Below, piece by piece: positions 1 to 11,382 of a stretch of DNA of 64,000 nucleotides. A program made the position numbers and the translations under genes. The notes under the pieces were generated by a model. The model made no database searches. It was not told the origin of the DNA and saw only the letters and a program-made list of their open reading frames with translations. Position 1 is the stretch's first letter. Each line of letters opens with the position of its first letter. The stretch spans positions 19,431,464-19,495,463 of the forward strand of contig OZ020490.1 in the NCBI GenBank assembly GCA_963971405.1. The letters run 5' to 3'. The DNA comes from Psococerastis gibbosa (lineage: Eukaryota; Arthropoda; Insecta; Psocodea; Psocidae).

Positions 1-83
1 TTTTCTTACCTAGTTGTAGAAATTAAGAAAATTGTGATAAATCGATCGAAATTAGGGGTATGATAGAGTAATTGTTTTTAGAC

Positions 84-457
84 TTAAGCCTGAGTGTTCA
101 AAATGTTTTGTAAACAAGAAATTATCGTAATTTTTGGACGAAATTAATTAATTGCTCGTTCCACAGCCACAAAGATGTAAAAGGGAACAGAACTTAAAAA
201 ATAACGAGTTTTCTGTGAAAGCTGTCTATTTCCCTTACAGATTTACAACTGTGCTACAAAATGGGTTTAAGGCTCTTTATCCAATTTTTTTAAGGTAATA
301 ATATTTCAGTTCAGAAAATATAAACTTCCTGCGATAACTTGGTTTTTTATCTGTTCACTTTGTTATCTTTGTATCTGTGGAATAAGCAATAAATTATTTT
401 CGCCAAAAAATCAGTAAAATTTCTTGTTTACAAAACATTTTGAACACTCAGCCTTAA
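84..457. mobile_element. Palindromic miniature element with TTAA flanks
   Basis: Inverted arms of about 36 bp pair 88-126 with 415-453, both carrying the core TGAGTGTTCAAAATG. TTAA lies immediately outside each arm (84-87 and 454-457). The interior is AT-rich with no coding potential. TTAA flanks suggest a piggyBac-type miniature element. Because TTAA is its own reverse complement, a 3-bp TAA/TTA target with a PIF/Harbinger origin cannot be excluded. Confidence 0.6.
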
Positions 458-505
458 TAACTCCTTTATTTGGAATTAGTAGAGAAAGGCACGGTATTGC
501 TCTAA

Positions 506-1016
506 GGCCCGGTACACAAAGACGAATCTCCAGTCGCGATTTGCCGACGTCTTTTCCATTGTAGGGATAGAGCTTTGTGAATGGTCGGTGCAAACCTAAA
601 AAGAAATCAATCAATCTTTGTCCATGACCCACCAAGGTGGGATAGACGGCGTCCAAAACAAAAAATCTAGAGCAGAAACAAAAAATTTCATGCGGAAGCA
701 TACGTTAGATGGGGAGAGGGGGGTTTATGTTTGAGCATCCCAGCTTATCTCCCTGAACCAAGCTGTACAGTGGACATTCTTTAATTTTCCTTGTCACCAC
801 GGCCTTGTTTCCTGAAAAATCCTTATTAGTAAGGCTGATGGGTAGGGCGTTGTAGTACCTCATTGCCGAGTTTGGGAATGATGCGATGGACCTACTCAGC
901 CTGCATCCGGGCAGATCCGGGCGACAGGACTTCTACTGCTAGCTCTATGGCTGGCTGCAATGGAAAAGGCGTCGACAAATTGCGACTGCGAGAATCGCCC
1001 TTGTGTGTACTGGGCC
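506..1016. mobile_element. Non-autonomous TIR element, PIF/Harbinger-like
   Basis: The left end (GGCCCGGTACACAAAG at 506) and the right end (reading inward GGCCCAGTACACACAAG from 1016) are imperfect inverted repeats. The homology continues inward through ATTTG-CGACG and TTTTCCATTG, giving arms of about 60 bp. TAA precedes the left end and TTA follows the right end. GGGCC/GGCCC-type ends with 3-bp TWA targets are typical of PIF/Harbinger. The open frame at 411-701 lies across this element and is treated as chance. Confidence 0.5.
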
Positions 1017-1030
1017 TTATGACCGCCACA

Positions 1031-1124
1031 AATAAATAAATAAGGACTTTTTTGTTCTATTACTATGTCAACCTAGCGGAGTTAGGGCTATAAAGCCCTC
1101 TCTTACACTCAACTAGGAAGGCCA
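1031..1124 (-). mobile_element. tRNA-derived SINE, 3' fragment (copy 1)
   Basis: This matches the 3' part of the SINE seen complete at 43237-43450: the A/T-rich tail, the GTTCTATTACTA block, the AACCTAGCGGAGTTAGGG block and the CTCTCTTACACTCAACTAG block. The tRNA-like head is missing on the right side. It sits directly beside the end of the TIR element at 506-1016. Confidence 0.7.
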
Positions 1125-1478
1125 CTGGAATGGAGGAACATTTATTAAGAGTCAACCGGAGCTTAGGGGTATAAAGAAATGAAATGTCATAGGAAATATT
1201 GTTCGTAAAGCTATAAAGGAGAAGATAGAACAAATGTTCTTTTAGTGGACATTATATGGCCGTTACTAAGACCAATTTGTCACAATTTTGGAACTTGTTT
1301 GGGAAAAAAAACGACGATGGCATTGCAAAACTGGCGCCAATAGACGGTCAAATATATATAAAAATGTTATAAATAGTTAACTATATATACACACTTATAA
1401 TATGCATCAAAAAGTAGAGCAACATTTCTTCTAGGCAATGGGGCTCTACGGTCAATATTCCTGTGAAGTTGGATTTTA

Positions 1479-1883
1479 TTAATAGAAAATGGACTGCGAG
1501 AGAGGGTAATCGATCGTCCCTGCTCGAATAACCAACAAAACATCGTTCTGCGGCAGGAGATTGTAGCTGCGATCAACCAACGACAAGCCAGCTACAAAAA
1601 TCTGCTGCAGTAGACTGAGGTTTACCACCCATTTGTTGCAATGACAAATTTCTCCTCGGGTTGGTGCACAGAGGCAGATCTCCTGCGTACAATCTGCCTT
1701 TGTGCACTGGGTCTTAAAAGACTTATTACACTTACACCCATTACTGCTCCCTCCATGTCCAAGTATGTTACTGCCCTGATTATTCAAAATCTGCTGGAAC
1801 CATGGTGCATTTCCACGCACATTAATTAAAGAAAAAACACTTCCTGTGGCACAAACTAGCACGGCAACCTTCAAAACAGACAT
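1479..1883 (-). CDS. Candidate small secreted cysteine-rich protein (single exon or first exon)
   Basis: The open frame is 134 codons. The start MSVLKVAVLVCATGSVFS looks like a signal peptide (one Lys, then a hydrophobic core, small residues before a likely cut near residue 18). Residues about 49-84 hold eight cysteines spaced CxC-x6-C-x4-C-x4-CxC-x7-CxC, enough for four disulfides in an exported peptide. The last 50 residues have no cysteines and read less like a conserved domain, so the frame may leave an exon near the GTAAAC at about 1620. A TATA box and an initiator-like TCAGTT lie upstream of the ATG. No known family is recognised, and antimicrobial, venom-like, protease-inhibitor and structural roles are all possible. 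It is AT-rich like its surroundings and no second exon was found, so a chance frame remains possible. Confidence 0.4.
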   Translation of the reverse strand: MSVLKVAVLVCATGSVFSLINVRGNAPWFQQILNNQGSNILGHGGSSNGCKCNKSFKTQCTKADCTQEICLCAPTRGEICHCNKWVVNLSLLQQIFVAGLSLVDRSYNLLPQNDVLLVIRAGTIDYPLSQSIFY

Positions 1884-1887
1884 CTTG

Positions 1888-1927
1888 AACTGAAGTCAGA
1901 CCCCCCGTCGAGGACTTCCCTATATAG
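1888..1927 (-). promoter_or_regulatory. TATA box and initiator-like motif of the cysteine-rich candidate
   Basis: On the - strand, TCTATATAG spans about 1928-1920 and TCAGTT spans 1893-1888. The TATA motif starts about 35 bp before the initiator A, slightly more than the usual 30 bp. The ATG follows within 10 bp of the initiator, giving a very short leader. TCAGT is the common arthropod initiator. The arrangement is suggestive and not proven. Confidence 0.35.
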
Positions 1928-2574
1928 ACTACTGGAAGGTGGGGCAGTAATGGATCTTTATTTGATATGTGAAGTTAATGACCTTTGGATGGCTGACTAC
2001 CTGGCTTGGCTTGGATGTTTTTAGTTAGGCTATTATGTATATAGACTAGCTTATTCTGTAAGAGGAGTCATGATGTGTGGGTATGGCGTCTTCGGTGGAG
2101 GGCGGGTGGAGCTACGGACTACGAAGTGATATGCCCTCGTCAGAGATGGTAACCAATTTAAGAGGCGATAGCTTGCAAAGTCTCGGTAAGGAATACTGCA
2201 ACGTTCCTCTATGCATTGGAACATGCCGTCTAGCATTATTTACGGTGTGACCTAGCCTTCTAATGCATCTTCCATCCATCATTATGGCAGTTGTAGCCAT
2301 GACGACTACACTATTTTCATTTTGCATTCGCCTCAGAGGACCTCAACATCAAGTACGACACGATCTTTAGGCCTATATTCTACAAAATGTTCTGGAAAAC
2401 GACCGCATGGCCCAACAGTAATCTGCAATGGGTGCAACTTCCTACACCTAGACTAAAATAAATTCTTGGCTTGGAGGAGAAAAAAGAGACTTGGGAATGT
2501 GCAGGTGCAGTTTACAATTATTATTGTAGTGACTAAGGCCGATTTGCCCGGGTTTCCACTCTAGGCACTAGACA

Positions 2575-2794
2575 CCTCTCTGGTCCTGCACCGACCATTC
2601 ACCAAGCCCTTTACCTACAATGGAAAAGACGCCTGCAAATCGCGACTGGCCGAGTCTGCTACCATATTATAACTTAATTTAAGGAGACTATTTTGTAGAT
2701 ACTTAACTTATCTATTATAAATTAAATTATAAAATAGTAGCAGACTTTTTAATCACATTTGACGGGAAAATTGACCAGAGGAATACCCGCCTAA
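2575..2794. mobile_element. Junction of two partial miniature elements
   Basis: Bases 2580-2646 match the reverse complement of about 525-600 of the first TIR element (GCACCGACCATTCAC and TACAATGGAAAAGACG blocks). From 2655, beginning GTCTGCTACCATATT, the sequence instead matches the element at 38499-38801, including its internal inverted repeat and its right end (GACGG...ACCAG...GCC, then TAA at 2792-2794). Each element lacks its other half, so this is a fusion or deletion junction. Confidence 0.55.
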
Positions 2795-2820
2795 GCGTAG
2801 ACTTACATATTACTCGTCTT

Positions 2821-2837
2821 GCCCCCCCCCCCCCCCC
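2821..2837. repeat. Poly-C tract
   Basis: An uninterrupted run of about 17 C. Similar G or C runs recur through the window, mostly inside repeats. Confidence 0.85.
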
Positions 2838-2839
2838 TG

Positions 2840-5357
2840 TATGATAAAGTGGCGAAGACAATGAAATCCTTAAATTACGTAGGGTTAGATAAAATACTCC
2901 ACCTTGCGGTACAGTAATGGAAGGAGTTGTCGGTAAACGCATGCGATGCGGAAAGGCAAACAGATGGGTCGGCGTGTTTGTTGTCTTGAAAGGTTTTAAG
3001 ATGTTAGTTTATTTAACGGACAGCATCATTTCACTCGTCCACGTATCTTTCCTTTCAACCTCACAAATAAGCCTAGGACAGGGGTTACCAAAGTGAGAAA
3101 TAAGAGAGATATTAGAAATTTGAAGTAAATTATAGTTAGTCTTGGCACTGAACTATAAAATCCAAGCGAGACCAGTCCTAAACATTTAAACAAATATTAG
3201 CATGTAATTGTAGGCACAAATCATCCTAGTGGTCCATCGACAAACAAAGGTTGGGAACCCCTGGCCTAGGGCATGACTGCTACGTTATCATTCTTATATT
3301 TTAACCCTCATTGTACGTATTAATCGCCCAATCCAATAGGCTACATTTCTATGTATGTACTTACTAATGTACTTACATTACCTGCTGTGTTAACAGTCAT
3401 TAGAGGCATGGGCCTCTTAGTCATCGAACAATTAGGGCGACGTTTCGGTATTGCAGATACATGTTAATGAAGGAAGACCTCTTGTATTAAGCGAGGTTCA
3501 CGATTATGGGACCAGTGACAGGTTTTTTTCTGAGGCCATTCATTGGCTGCTCCTGGAACAAGCGGCGCCCTAATTGGTCAGGGATTTTTTTTTTATAGTT
3601 ATGTTTCATTGTCGTAGGACAATTATTACAACACCCCAGACCTAAAAATTTACTTGAGAACTGAACTAACGTAGTTGCATAATTCAGTTTTTGCAGGAAA
3701 TTAGCATTTATTTGCAGAATAGCTCTTAATGACCCATTGAGAATTTGAAACTGTAAGTTTAGTCCCCTTTGTATGTCTACATTCTACAGCATGTGCAACT
3801 TTAAATAGTTATAATACATGGAATTAGCTGGGAATTGATCAAATAGGGAGTAATAATTTTATTAAATCATGCTTTAAAAAACTTAAACTTCGTTTTAATC
3901 TTAATCCATTCGTAATAGTAGTAGTAGTTATGATTTGAGGTAGTGCATCGCATCATTATGCCATGAAAATGTATTGAATTCATTTGAGTACAGTAATGAA
4001 ACATCTTAGCAATTCAACATTTAAAAAAGATTTGAATTGTCTACATACTATATCATAGGTTCCATGTCCATTTCAAATTTCCCGCCTAAGAACTGACAGT
4101 GCTCTTTACGTGGCCCATCCCAGCTGACTCGAAAGTCTGGCAAGGTGGCAACACTGCTTCACAGTATTATGGATGGACGCTCGAATCTCCCTTTGTTGTA
4201 TTCCCTGTTAAATTAATTTAATTTGTCTGCAAAATATTTTAAAACAGTGGCTTTACTTGGCAGTATTAAAAATATAAACCCCACCGGTGACGCGCAACAA
4301 AGAATCTTAGTCAGCAATTGCATTTACACAGTGTTTTTGATAGTTTCACTTTGGGTCAATTCTGCACTTTTGATCCTGCTCTGTTTGCTTTATAACTTTT
4401 AAATTTCATGTTAATTCTTCATTAATATTAAAGGTATGTATAATGATCGTATTATAATTTATAATAGCTATAACTTACAATGGATTTGTGTCAAAATATT
4501 GCCAAATATCAACCCTCTTTTTGAGGCCTTGAAATTTTATTTCATCAGCTGATACCGGCTATAATTGTCAGTTTAAGCCATTATTTTTAAATCATATGAT
4601 TAAATAATAACATACAGCTGTTTTTGGGTGTGTGAACACTCGTGGAAGATAGGTAGAGGACAGAAACTCGATCATACTATTAGAAGTCCTCAAAAATATT
4701 TTTCTGTCATCCATTTTAAATTCCATAATGGCTGTGGGTTGTGATTCTTTCTCTGGAGATCTGCTGATATGCCTTCGGCTACCTATTATGATAAAATACT
4801 TCTTACAAATTGGCTGTCATTTGTGTTTGTATATTTCTTAATGCCATCGTCATTCAACTGCGGCCGCCGTAAGCAAACTTATGACAAACTATTTTTACAT
4901 TATTTATATAGATGAAAATTAGGCACTGTACCTATTTATTAAGAACAAATCGGAGAACACCCACTACTCGTTATTTGTACAAAATAAATTTTCCCAGGAA
5001 ATGTTGATCCTAGAGCCGTGAAAAATATCCATTAAATGAGCATCTCACAGTTCTTGAACTCTTTCCTGTGGGCTACACGTTTTTTATACAAATCAAATTC
5101 AATAATTGTGGCCAATCTGTTTTAGAAAGAGGTACACATAGGCTATATCAATATACTTAGGAAAATTTCTTCCATTTGTCCTGGTATTTTTGACAACTCT
5201 CAATTGATATTTCATGAGATGTTTAATTTTTACACTGATAAGGCTTCTCCCCCTTAATTGTTTCTAAAGAGGAAGCTGGCCGTACACATTGGCCACCCGT
5301 GCATCACAACAAAATAGGTTTGCTTTTATTTAACTTTTGTGTTTAATTTATAGAGAT
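2840..5357. other. No gene seen: AT-rich intergenic sequence
   Basis: Both strands are broken by stops. No splice-bounded frame, RNA gene or clear transposon end was supported. There is a short GTA-rich run near 3918 and a TTACTAATGTACTTACATTA palindrome near 3360. Confidence 0.5.
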
Positions 5358-5912
5358 TTGGTGAGGTAAATTCTAGATAGGTCAGACCAACACATTACCA
5401 CGCAGTAATAATGGCAGAGCACGCAATGCATTTCAGCGTGAATTTTCTATCATTTTTTCAAAAAAAAATTTTTGCACAACACCAAATACTTTTTTGGGAA
5501 AGTAACCTGTCCGGTTTCGTTACTCAATTTAACACCTAAAACATGCCTGAAGGTAGAAATCATCGATAGAAAGGTTTCCCAAAAAAAAATATTTTTTAGC
5601 CATTTTTCATTAAAATTTAGTTATTTTTATTTTTTTACCCCCAGAAGCCAATTATCAACCCCCCACATTTTTTCAACATTAATAATGACTACAATATATA
5701 GGAATTTAAAAGAAATCGTTGGAGCCATTTTTGAGAAATAATTTTTTTAGATGTTTTTTTGGAGTTTTTTTTAGAATAAAACCCCCCCAAATTGAATTGG
5801 CCCAAAATAAAAAAATTGGTATAATTTTTGTGAACCTACATGCCGAATTTCATCATAATCGACAGAGTAGTTTGCCCCGAAAGCGATGAACAGACAGACA
5901 ATTTAAAAAGTT
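5358..5912 (-). mobile_element. G-tract dispersed repeat, truncated (copy 1)
   Basis: It shares successive blocks with the copies at 60366 and 63279 in reverse: AATTCTAGATAGGTCAGACC, GCACGCAATGCATTT, AACACCTAAAACATGCCTGA, AATCATCGATAGAAAGG and TTTTACCCCCAGAAG. It stops before the end that carries TTTATACGTAG. The frame at 5472-5741 inside it is repeat sequence. The outer ends of the family carry inverted TGCTTTCCAATTTAT, which suggests a DNA element. No transposase is visible. Confidence 0.75.
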
Positions 5913-6025
5913 TATTAAAAAATAAAAACCAGCCTATTTTGTTGTGATCCAGCCGATCCAGGGGTGGCCAATGTGTACGGCCAGCTTCCTCTTAAGATAT
6001 CAATCAAGTTCTTATACTATTTTTC

Positions 6026-6317
6026 GACATGACGGAGCTGTAGAATCCGGGATGATAGCCCGTGGTCGTTCATCAAGGATTCTACTGCTTCGTCATGTAA
6101 CTCCGGCCGTGAAAGTTTTTGTAATTATATCATTTCCCGACATTTTATTGGTCTTATGTTTATATAAATTGTTTTGAATTATGCGGGAATTAAAATATCT
6201 GAGTGACCAATATAATTACAAAGGCTTTCACGACAGGAGTTATTACGTGACGAAGAAGTGGGAATACGCTTTCAAAACGACCACGGCCTATCATCCCGGA
6301 TTCTACTGCTTCGTCGC
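6026..6317. mobile_element. Imperfect palindrome just upstream of exon 1
   Basis: The left arm (TAGAATCCGGGATGATAG...GTGGTCGTT, then GTGAAAG-TTTTGTAATTATAT) reappears inverted on the right, ending GGATTCTACTGCTTCGTC. The left arm also contains its own inverted copy of TAGAATCC near 6080. This is a foldback-type miniature element about 75 bp before the splice acceptor of the first coding exon, in the presumed 5' leader intron. Confidence 0.6.
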
Positions 6318-6390
6318 ATTTGACTGACCCTTTTCGTATTTTCACCCAAATGCTGTACACAACCTTTCATTTTTTCTCTTTCAATTGCAG

Positions 6391-6723
6391 ATGACTGAAA
6401 ACGGTGTTGAAAAAATTAACCTTGATCTTGTAAAAAGGTTTTCCGCTCCACTGTGCTCCCGCGACCCGTCCGTGCGCGAATTAGCTTTGACAGACATCGA
6501 GAAAACGGTGGAAGATTGGCTCAGTCACGTAACAAACGGCGATGCAAGTAGCCAAGATATGGAGGTGGAATTGGAGGAGGGCGGCGACATAGTCGTCAAA
6601 GAAAACGGTGTTAATAAGCTCTCCCTGTTAACAATTTACGTGCCCGCCATTTTGAGACTCAGCCTCAACTGTCCGTTCCAAGATGTTCGGGATAAGTTCC
6701 TAAAAATACTGCTGCATTTGAAG
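6391..6723 (+). CDS. Exon 1 of an unidentified protein-coding gene (N-terminal 111 codons)
   Basis: This exon is flanked by the acceptor TTTCTCTTTCAATTGCAG and the donor AAG|GTATGA and is exactly 111 codons long. It begins with ATG immediately after the acceptor, so the true 5' leader is likely on an upstream exon. The product starts MTENGVEKINLDLVKRF. It contains a probable helix RELALTDIEKTVEDWLSHV (about residues 29-47), an acidic stretch around 55-67 (DMEVELEEGGD), and a second helical part rich in Leu and Val, ending VRDKFLKILLHLK. The helical pairs could belong to an ARM/HEAT-like protein, but that is a guess from composition and I do not recognise the family. Codon use is more GC-rich than the flanks, which supports a real exon. 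The frame upstream of the ATG adds only two codons before the acceptor. Confidence 0.75.
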
Positions 6724-7946
6724 GTATGACAGTCAATTTATGTAATAAATAAATAAGTAATATTTGTACCATCAACTGATTTAAGACAAAATTCGATAGC
6801 ACTTATAATGCAGTAGTATATCTATATAAAATTAAATAAAACACATCTTGACAAGGTACAGGTCCGACTACAGTGTCTAAAAGGACTGATTTAAACATGG
6901 GCAGGCTCAGTGGAAGCAAGGCCGTAGCCAGTTTTTTTTGCGGGGGGGGGGGTGTGTTTCAGAAATTTCTTTGGATATTACATGGTAGTTTTTATTTTTC
7001 CTCAAAATCCGATTCTATCTAGTGTCAAGCCAATTCATTTGGGGGGTTCAACCCCCCCCCCCTGGCTCAGGATAGCTATGATTAGTAATGGTGCTAACTA
7101 TCCTACCAAGAGGTGCCTCTTCGAGTTGGGATTGACACTTTGACACTTTTTGATCTGGTGTTCCTGGTTTAAACTGAGATGGACTCTCTCGAGTATAGAA
7201 GGGCAGTCTCGATGTTTATCAACTTGTATATTTTTAAGTAGATACAAAAAATTTGAGTAGCAAAAGGGGCTAAGAGATGCCTTGCCGCTAACCCTACCTA
7301 AGGACAAGGCGCAGTAATGACTTAATATGTAATTCAAATTTTCTGCAGGATAGTTGCCTGCATTTTACACTGGCCCACAGCGTTGAACAATTTTGTTTGA
7401 CCTCACGTCTTTTGAAAGCTTCGTACACTACACAAGGATTGTCTGTCTCGTAAAGTACTTCATTCTCAGTTAATGTTTATGGTATAGTTTCTGACTTGGT
7501 AATCAATGGGTCACTTACATACAGTTTTTACACCCACTGGTTCAAATAAGTAATGCCAATTTTTGTCAAAATTTCCCTACCAAGCACCGCCTTGCCTGTT
7601 GGTCGTTTTGATGAAAGTTGGGGGACTAGTACCAGCATGACATAGTTTAGCGTTCGCAAAAGATACAAGTGAAAAGGTACCATCTTCAAACACCTCTGTA
7701 TCTGAAAATTCATTGGCAGCCCAAGAAATGTTTTTTAATCCTTGTAGTTTGTAGTTCTTTTGTTTATCTCATGAGCTGGCAGTGCGACCAGGAAGTAGAG
7801 ATAACCAAATACCGCGTTCCTTAGATATTATTAGTGTTAGTTAATGCAAGTATTAGAATATACAGAGTGTCTTTATTTAATGAGCCGACAGTGATAGGTC
7901 ATCAACAATCATTTTTAATTTACATGATGATTTTTTATTTTTTTAG
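6724..7946 (+). other. Intron 1 (1.2 kb)
   Basis: This is the sequence between the GTATGA donor and the TTTTTTTAG acceptor. It contains two G/C tracts (about 6942-6951 and 7051-7060) within a repeat that begins GCCGTAGCCAG, a motif that precedes G tracts elsewhere in the window. No other feature was seen. Confidence 0.6.
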
Positions 7947-8012
7947 GAAAGGGGACTTATAGTTCCTTACCGATGCGCCCATGGTCCCAGCGAATTTATC
8001 CCCAATCAAGAG
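7947..8012 (+). CDS. Exon 2 of the same gene (22 codons)
   Basis: The exon is 66 bases with the acceptor TTTTTTATTTTTTTAG and the donor GAG|GTATGT. It continues exon 1 in phase 0 and reads ERGLIVPYRCAHGPSEF and then IPNQE. Three facts support it as a real exon: its length divisible by three, its phase match, and its higher GC content than the neighbouring intron. The family is unknown. Being so short, it could still be fortuitous. Confidence 0.6.
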
Positions 8013-9152
8013 GTATGTTCTAATTTAATTTATTTCAAAATTAATTTAATTGGTTCATCCTAAGCTCATGTCATCAAATCACGTTTGGAAAATTGTGCGA
8101 TTAGAAAATTCTCAGGGGAGAACAACTGTTAACAAACCCCTATACCACGGCATCAGTTTCAATAAGTATTCCAGCTCAACTTTATTAGCATGGTAGTATT
8201 TACTTCTGGACCCATAAAAGGCTCAGAAGAAAAATTTTTAACAAGTGGGTACCAAATTGTGGGGAATAGCTTTGGCTCACGAATGAATTGAATAGTGTTC
8301 ATAAAGGTACAAAATAAACGTTATACTATGCACTTTGTATTCGCGTGATAATGTGGGAAGCTTGAATTGCTGGAGATACAACACAATGACTAATTCATTT
8401 TGGGTAATTACCTTCCCCCTATTGAAGATTTACAGCTCCCTCATTCCCGTTGTTGCAAATAATCCTATTAACTGTTTAGGCTCTTCACACGTATCTGATA
8501 TTTCGGGATTTTCTCGAATACTATTATCTTCATCAGCTCTTTATAGAAGCATTAAGAGACAATCGGATAGGGGAAAAGCCTTATAAGTGTAAGTATCAAA
8601 TATGTCATGAAATGTCGATCGTATAGCTGTCTAAAATAGCAGGACAGACAGAAAATTTTGGGCATTTTGATACATGTACATGTAACCCTTTCTAACCCAG
8701 ATTGACCAAAATGATTGAATTTGATTTCTACAAAAAACTATTGGTATGGCATTCCCGAGGAAAGAGCTCAAGAATGAGTTCAATACAATGCAATAAATTT
8801 AAATTTCCATAAAAGTTAGGTTTCAATACAATACAAGTATATTATCAGAGAGTTTGGTTTTCGATACAGGGTTAGACAGAGAGGTTAGAGGTTATGTTTT
8901 TTTTTTTTGTCTTACCGCAGGACTAATCCGTGTGCGGTTTATGCTTTTCCTCCTCATGTTAGTGTATTCTGTTATAGTGTTACAAAAGTGGCCACATGTC
9001 ATAAATCGAAAAGTAGGGGAGCATGAGAATGGGTTAGAAGCCAATGTATACAAGTGACATTTTCTTACTTTTTGAGATAAGTGGACAATGATAATCTCCG
9101 AGCGATAATCTATATGAGCAGCCTAACGGTATATATCTCTATTAGTCTATTA

Positions 9153-9292
9153 GGCGGCTATTCCACCGACGTCGATTTTGAATGTGAATGTGTCATGACG
9201 TGGTAGCAGACGTCATTAATAAGTCTCTGTGATTTCTGCTACCACGTCATGACACATTCACATTCAAAATCGACGTCGGTGGAGTAGCCGCC
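9153..9292. mobile_element. Near-perfect 140-bp palindromic miniature element, TTA target
   Basis: Arms of 57 bp (9153-9209 and 9236-9292) pair with a single mismatch. The ends read GGCGGCTATTCCACCGACG and its complement. TTA flanks both sides (9150-9152 and 9293-9295) as a direct duplication. The GGC... ends with a 3-bp TTA duplication fit a PIF/Harbinger-type non-autonomous element. The near identity of the arms suggests recent insertion or arm correction. Confidence 0.85.
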
Positions 9293-10409
9293 TTATACAT
9301 AGTTGCTGAGCTGTATGGGGCTTGGAAATATTGTCCACCGCTAAAAGGATACAGCAGACTATCAAGCTGCGTTTTTCTCGAAATCAGTCTGTAATCTTGT
9401 AAAAATTATCTTCTAACCTTATCTCTTATTTGCTACTTTAATGGACATTTTTGGTGGCTCTAAATTTCCAGTGAAAATTGACTTTGTACAAAAACGCGTT
9501 GTGGGGGTACTCTGATTTACTCTTACAATACAATAAAATCGTCAAAATCAGGTAGTTCTGTCATTGTCATTGTGCTAGTGCCTCAGTGACAGTGTAGAAA
9601 GCTTTCTCTAAGAGATGGTATCTAAGCAATTTAGGGAAGTTAGAAGCATTTCAATCGGGCGTTTTCTAAGGTGGGCGAAACCTTGTAGTATAGGATCCAG
9701 TCGCTCACACTTGGCAGTGCGTGGCGCTGGCCGTACAAGGTCTTAACTTTGTCAAAGAACCTCACCTCACCTTCGGCAAGAACAGCCAACTACAGAGGGA
9801 GCTAGGGGCTTCCCTCAGCATATATGACAGTTCATGCCAAAAGCGCTCAGTGTTTTTAATAACATGGGTCAAGGCCACATGTAACATATTGAGACCATTG
9901 CTGCTAATTTAACGGATATACAGTATTTGACCGCTGTGATCCTGTGAAAATTGTTGGGGTTCCCTGATTTGCTGGTAAATCATGCAAATTCTACAATTTG
10001 AGCAACTAGGCGCTACGCCTGTCTCGAAGATGATAAACTGCGACATGCATTGTTGCCAGTATGAGTGTCAAGTGACAAAGTGTTCTAAACTGGCAATATG
10101 GGTAATTGCCTTATTAGTGAGCTGTGACACAAACCGGAGTCACTGCAAGCAAGCTGTGTAGATATCCATACTAAGTAGACTTGTTCCATTGTTCTGTATA
10201 TGGATACACTGGCGGTACAGCGCCGATGTGTTTTGTTTGTTGTTCATGGTCTGTTCCCTTCTGGCACGCAGTTCATTCTGTGCTATAATTAATTCTAAAA
10301 CTCAATTGAATTCATATATGTATGCAGCTTTTTTAGAGCGACAAAAATACTAGCATACCGTTTCTACTGTCAGGTGCTCTGTGTTTCTTTCAGGCACCTC
10401 TTGGGAGGG

Positions 10410-10428
10410 AGGAGGGGGGGGGGACTTC
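10410..10428. repeat. G-rich tract
   Basis: Purine-rich GGGAGGGAGGAGGGGGGGG. It has four closely spaced G runs, so a G-quadruplex on the + strand is possible. Confidence 0.6.
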
Positions 10429-11382
10429 TCCTCCACCCGGGAGAAATTTTCCAAAGCCCCAACCTTCAATAGCCAATGGCACTCACAGCACTCTGCTGCA
10501 TAGCACAGTCAGTCATGTCAAGTAAATACGTTTTTTTGAAACTAAAAATATACTGTAGAGGTAGAAAAACTTGTTTAAAACTTTTGAATTTGGCGGCATA
10601 ATTATTTGGAGCGACATTTTGAACAATCGAACAGCCAAACCGCATTTGCACTTTAGGTGTTGCATATTTTGGCCTTATAACGTAAACTTCACTCTTTATG
10701 CATAGAAACCTGTAAAAATAATATAATAAATAATAAATAAAATAAATGAGCGTAAGAAGAGTACCCCTTCTCTGTTTCCAATTAAGCATAAAATCATGCC
10801 GGAAAATGCTTATGTTGCTGTCGCGCGCTACAATCCCTGTGCAGAAATTATCTCTAAACAGTGGATAGAGTGTGAGATACAACAAAGGCTTGTATCTTTG
10901 CGGCTGTGTAACAAAGAATTTATTAATTTTGTCAAAAATACTTAAGGCTGCTTGGTTTTTAGATATTTGGAAATTTGTGCATAAGTTACTGTTGTTACTT
11001 CATTGGTCAGCAGTGACATACCTAAATCCCACGTTATAGCATTGCTTTAAATTGCTGGTAATTAGCCGACGAATGTCTCACTCTGGCCATCGGCAATTCG
11101 ACATCACCTGTAGCTGGAACCCAGTAGCAAGAATATATTATATATATTTACCTGCCGACGAATGTTGAAAAATGAAGGTTGAAGGGGTACCAATTACCAA
11201 CCATTTTTCTTACTGAATATGTCAAAAAAATAATATAAAATTTCGCTTTAATAATTAAACAGCAGAATACACAAAATTAGACTATATTTACAGATATAGT
11301 AACGAATACCATCAACGAACGCTTATTGCAAAGTTTGACTTCGTAGTAAGGACCCTATGCTACACTCATTCAAATTAAAACT

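Noticed and set aside
411-701. 96-codon - strand open frame
   Set aside because: It spans the ends of two miniature elements (84-457 and 506-1016) and therefore has no independent coding support.
10466-10885. 139-codon - strand open frame
   Set aside because: AT-rich, no recognised motif, no promoter, no compatible splice sites, and composition like its flanks. Considered a chance frame or worn repeat.
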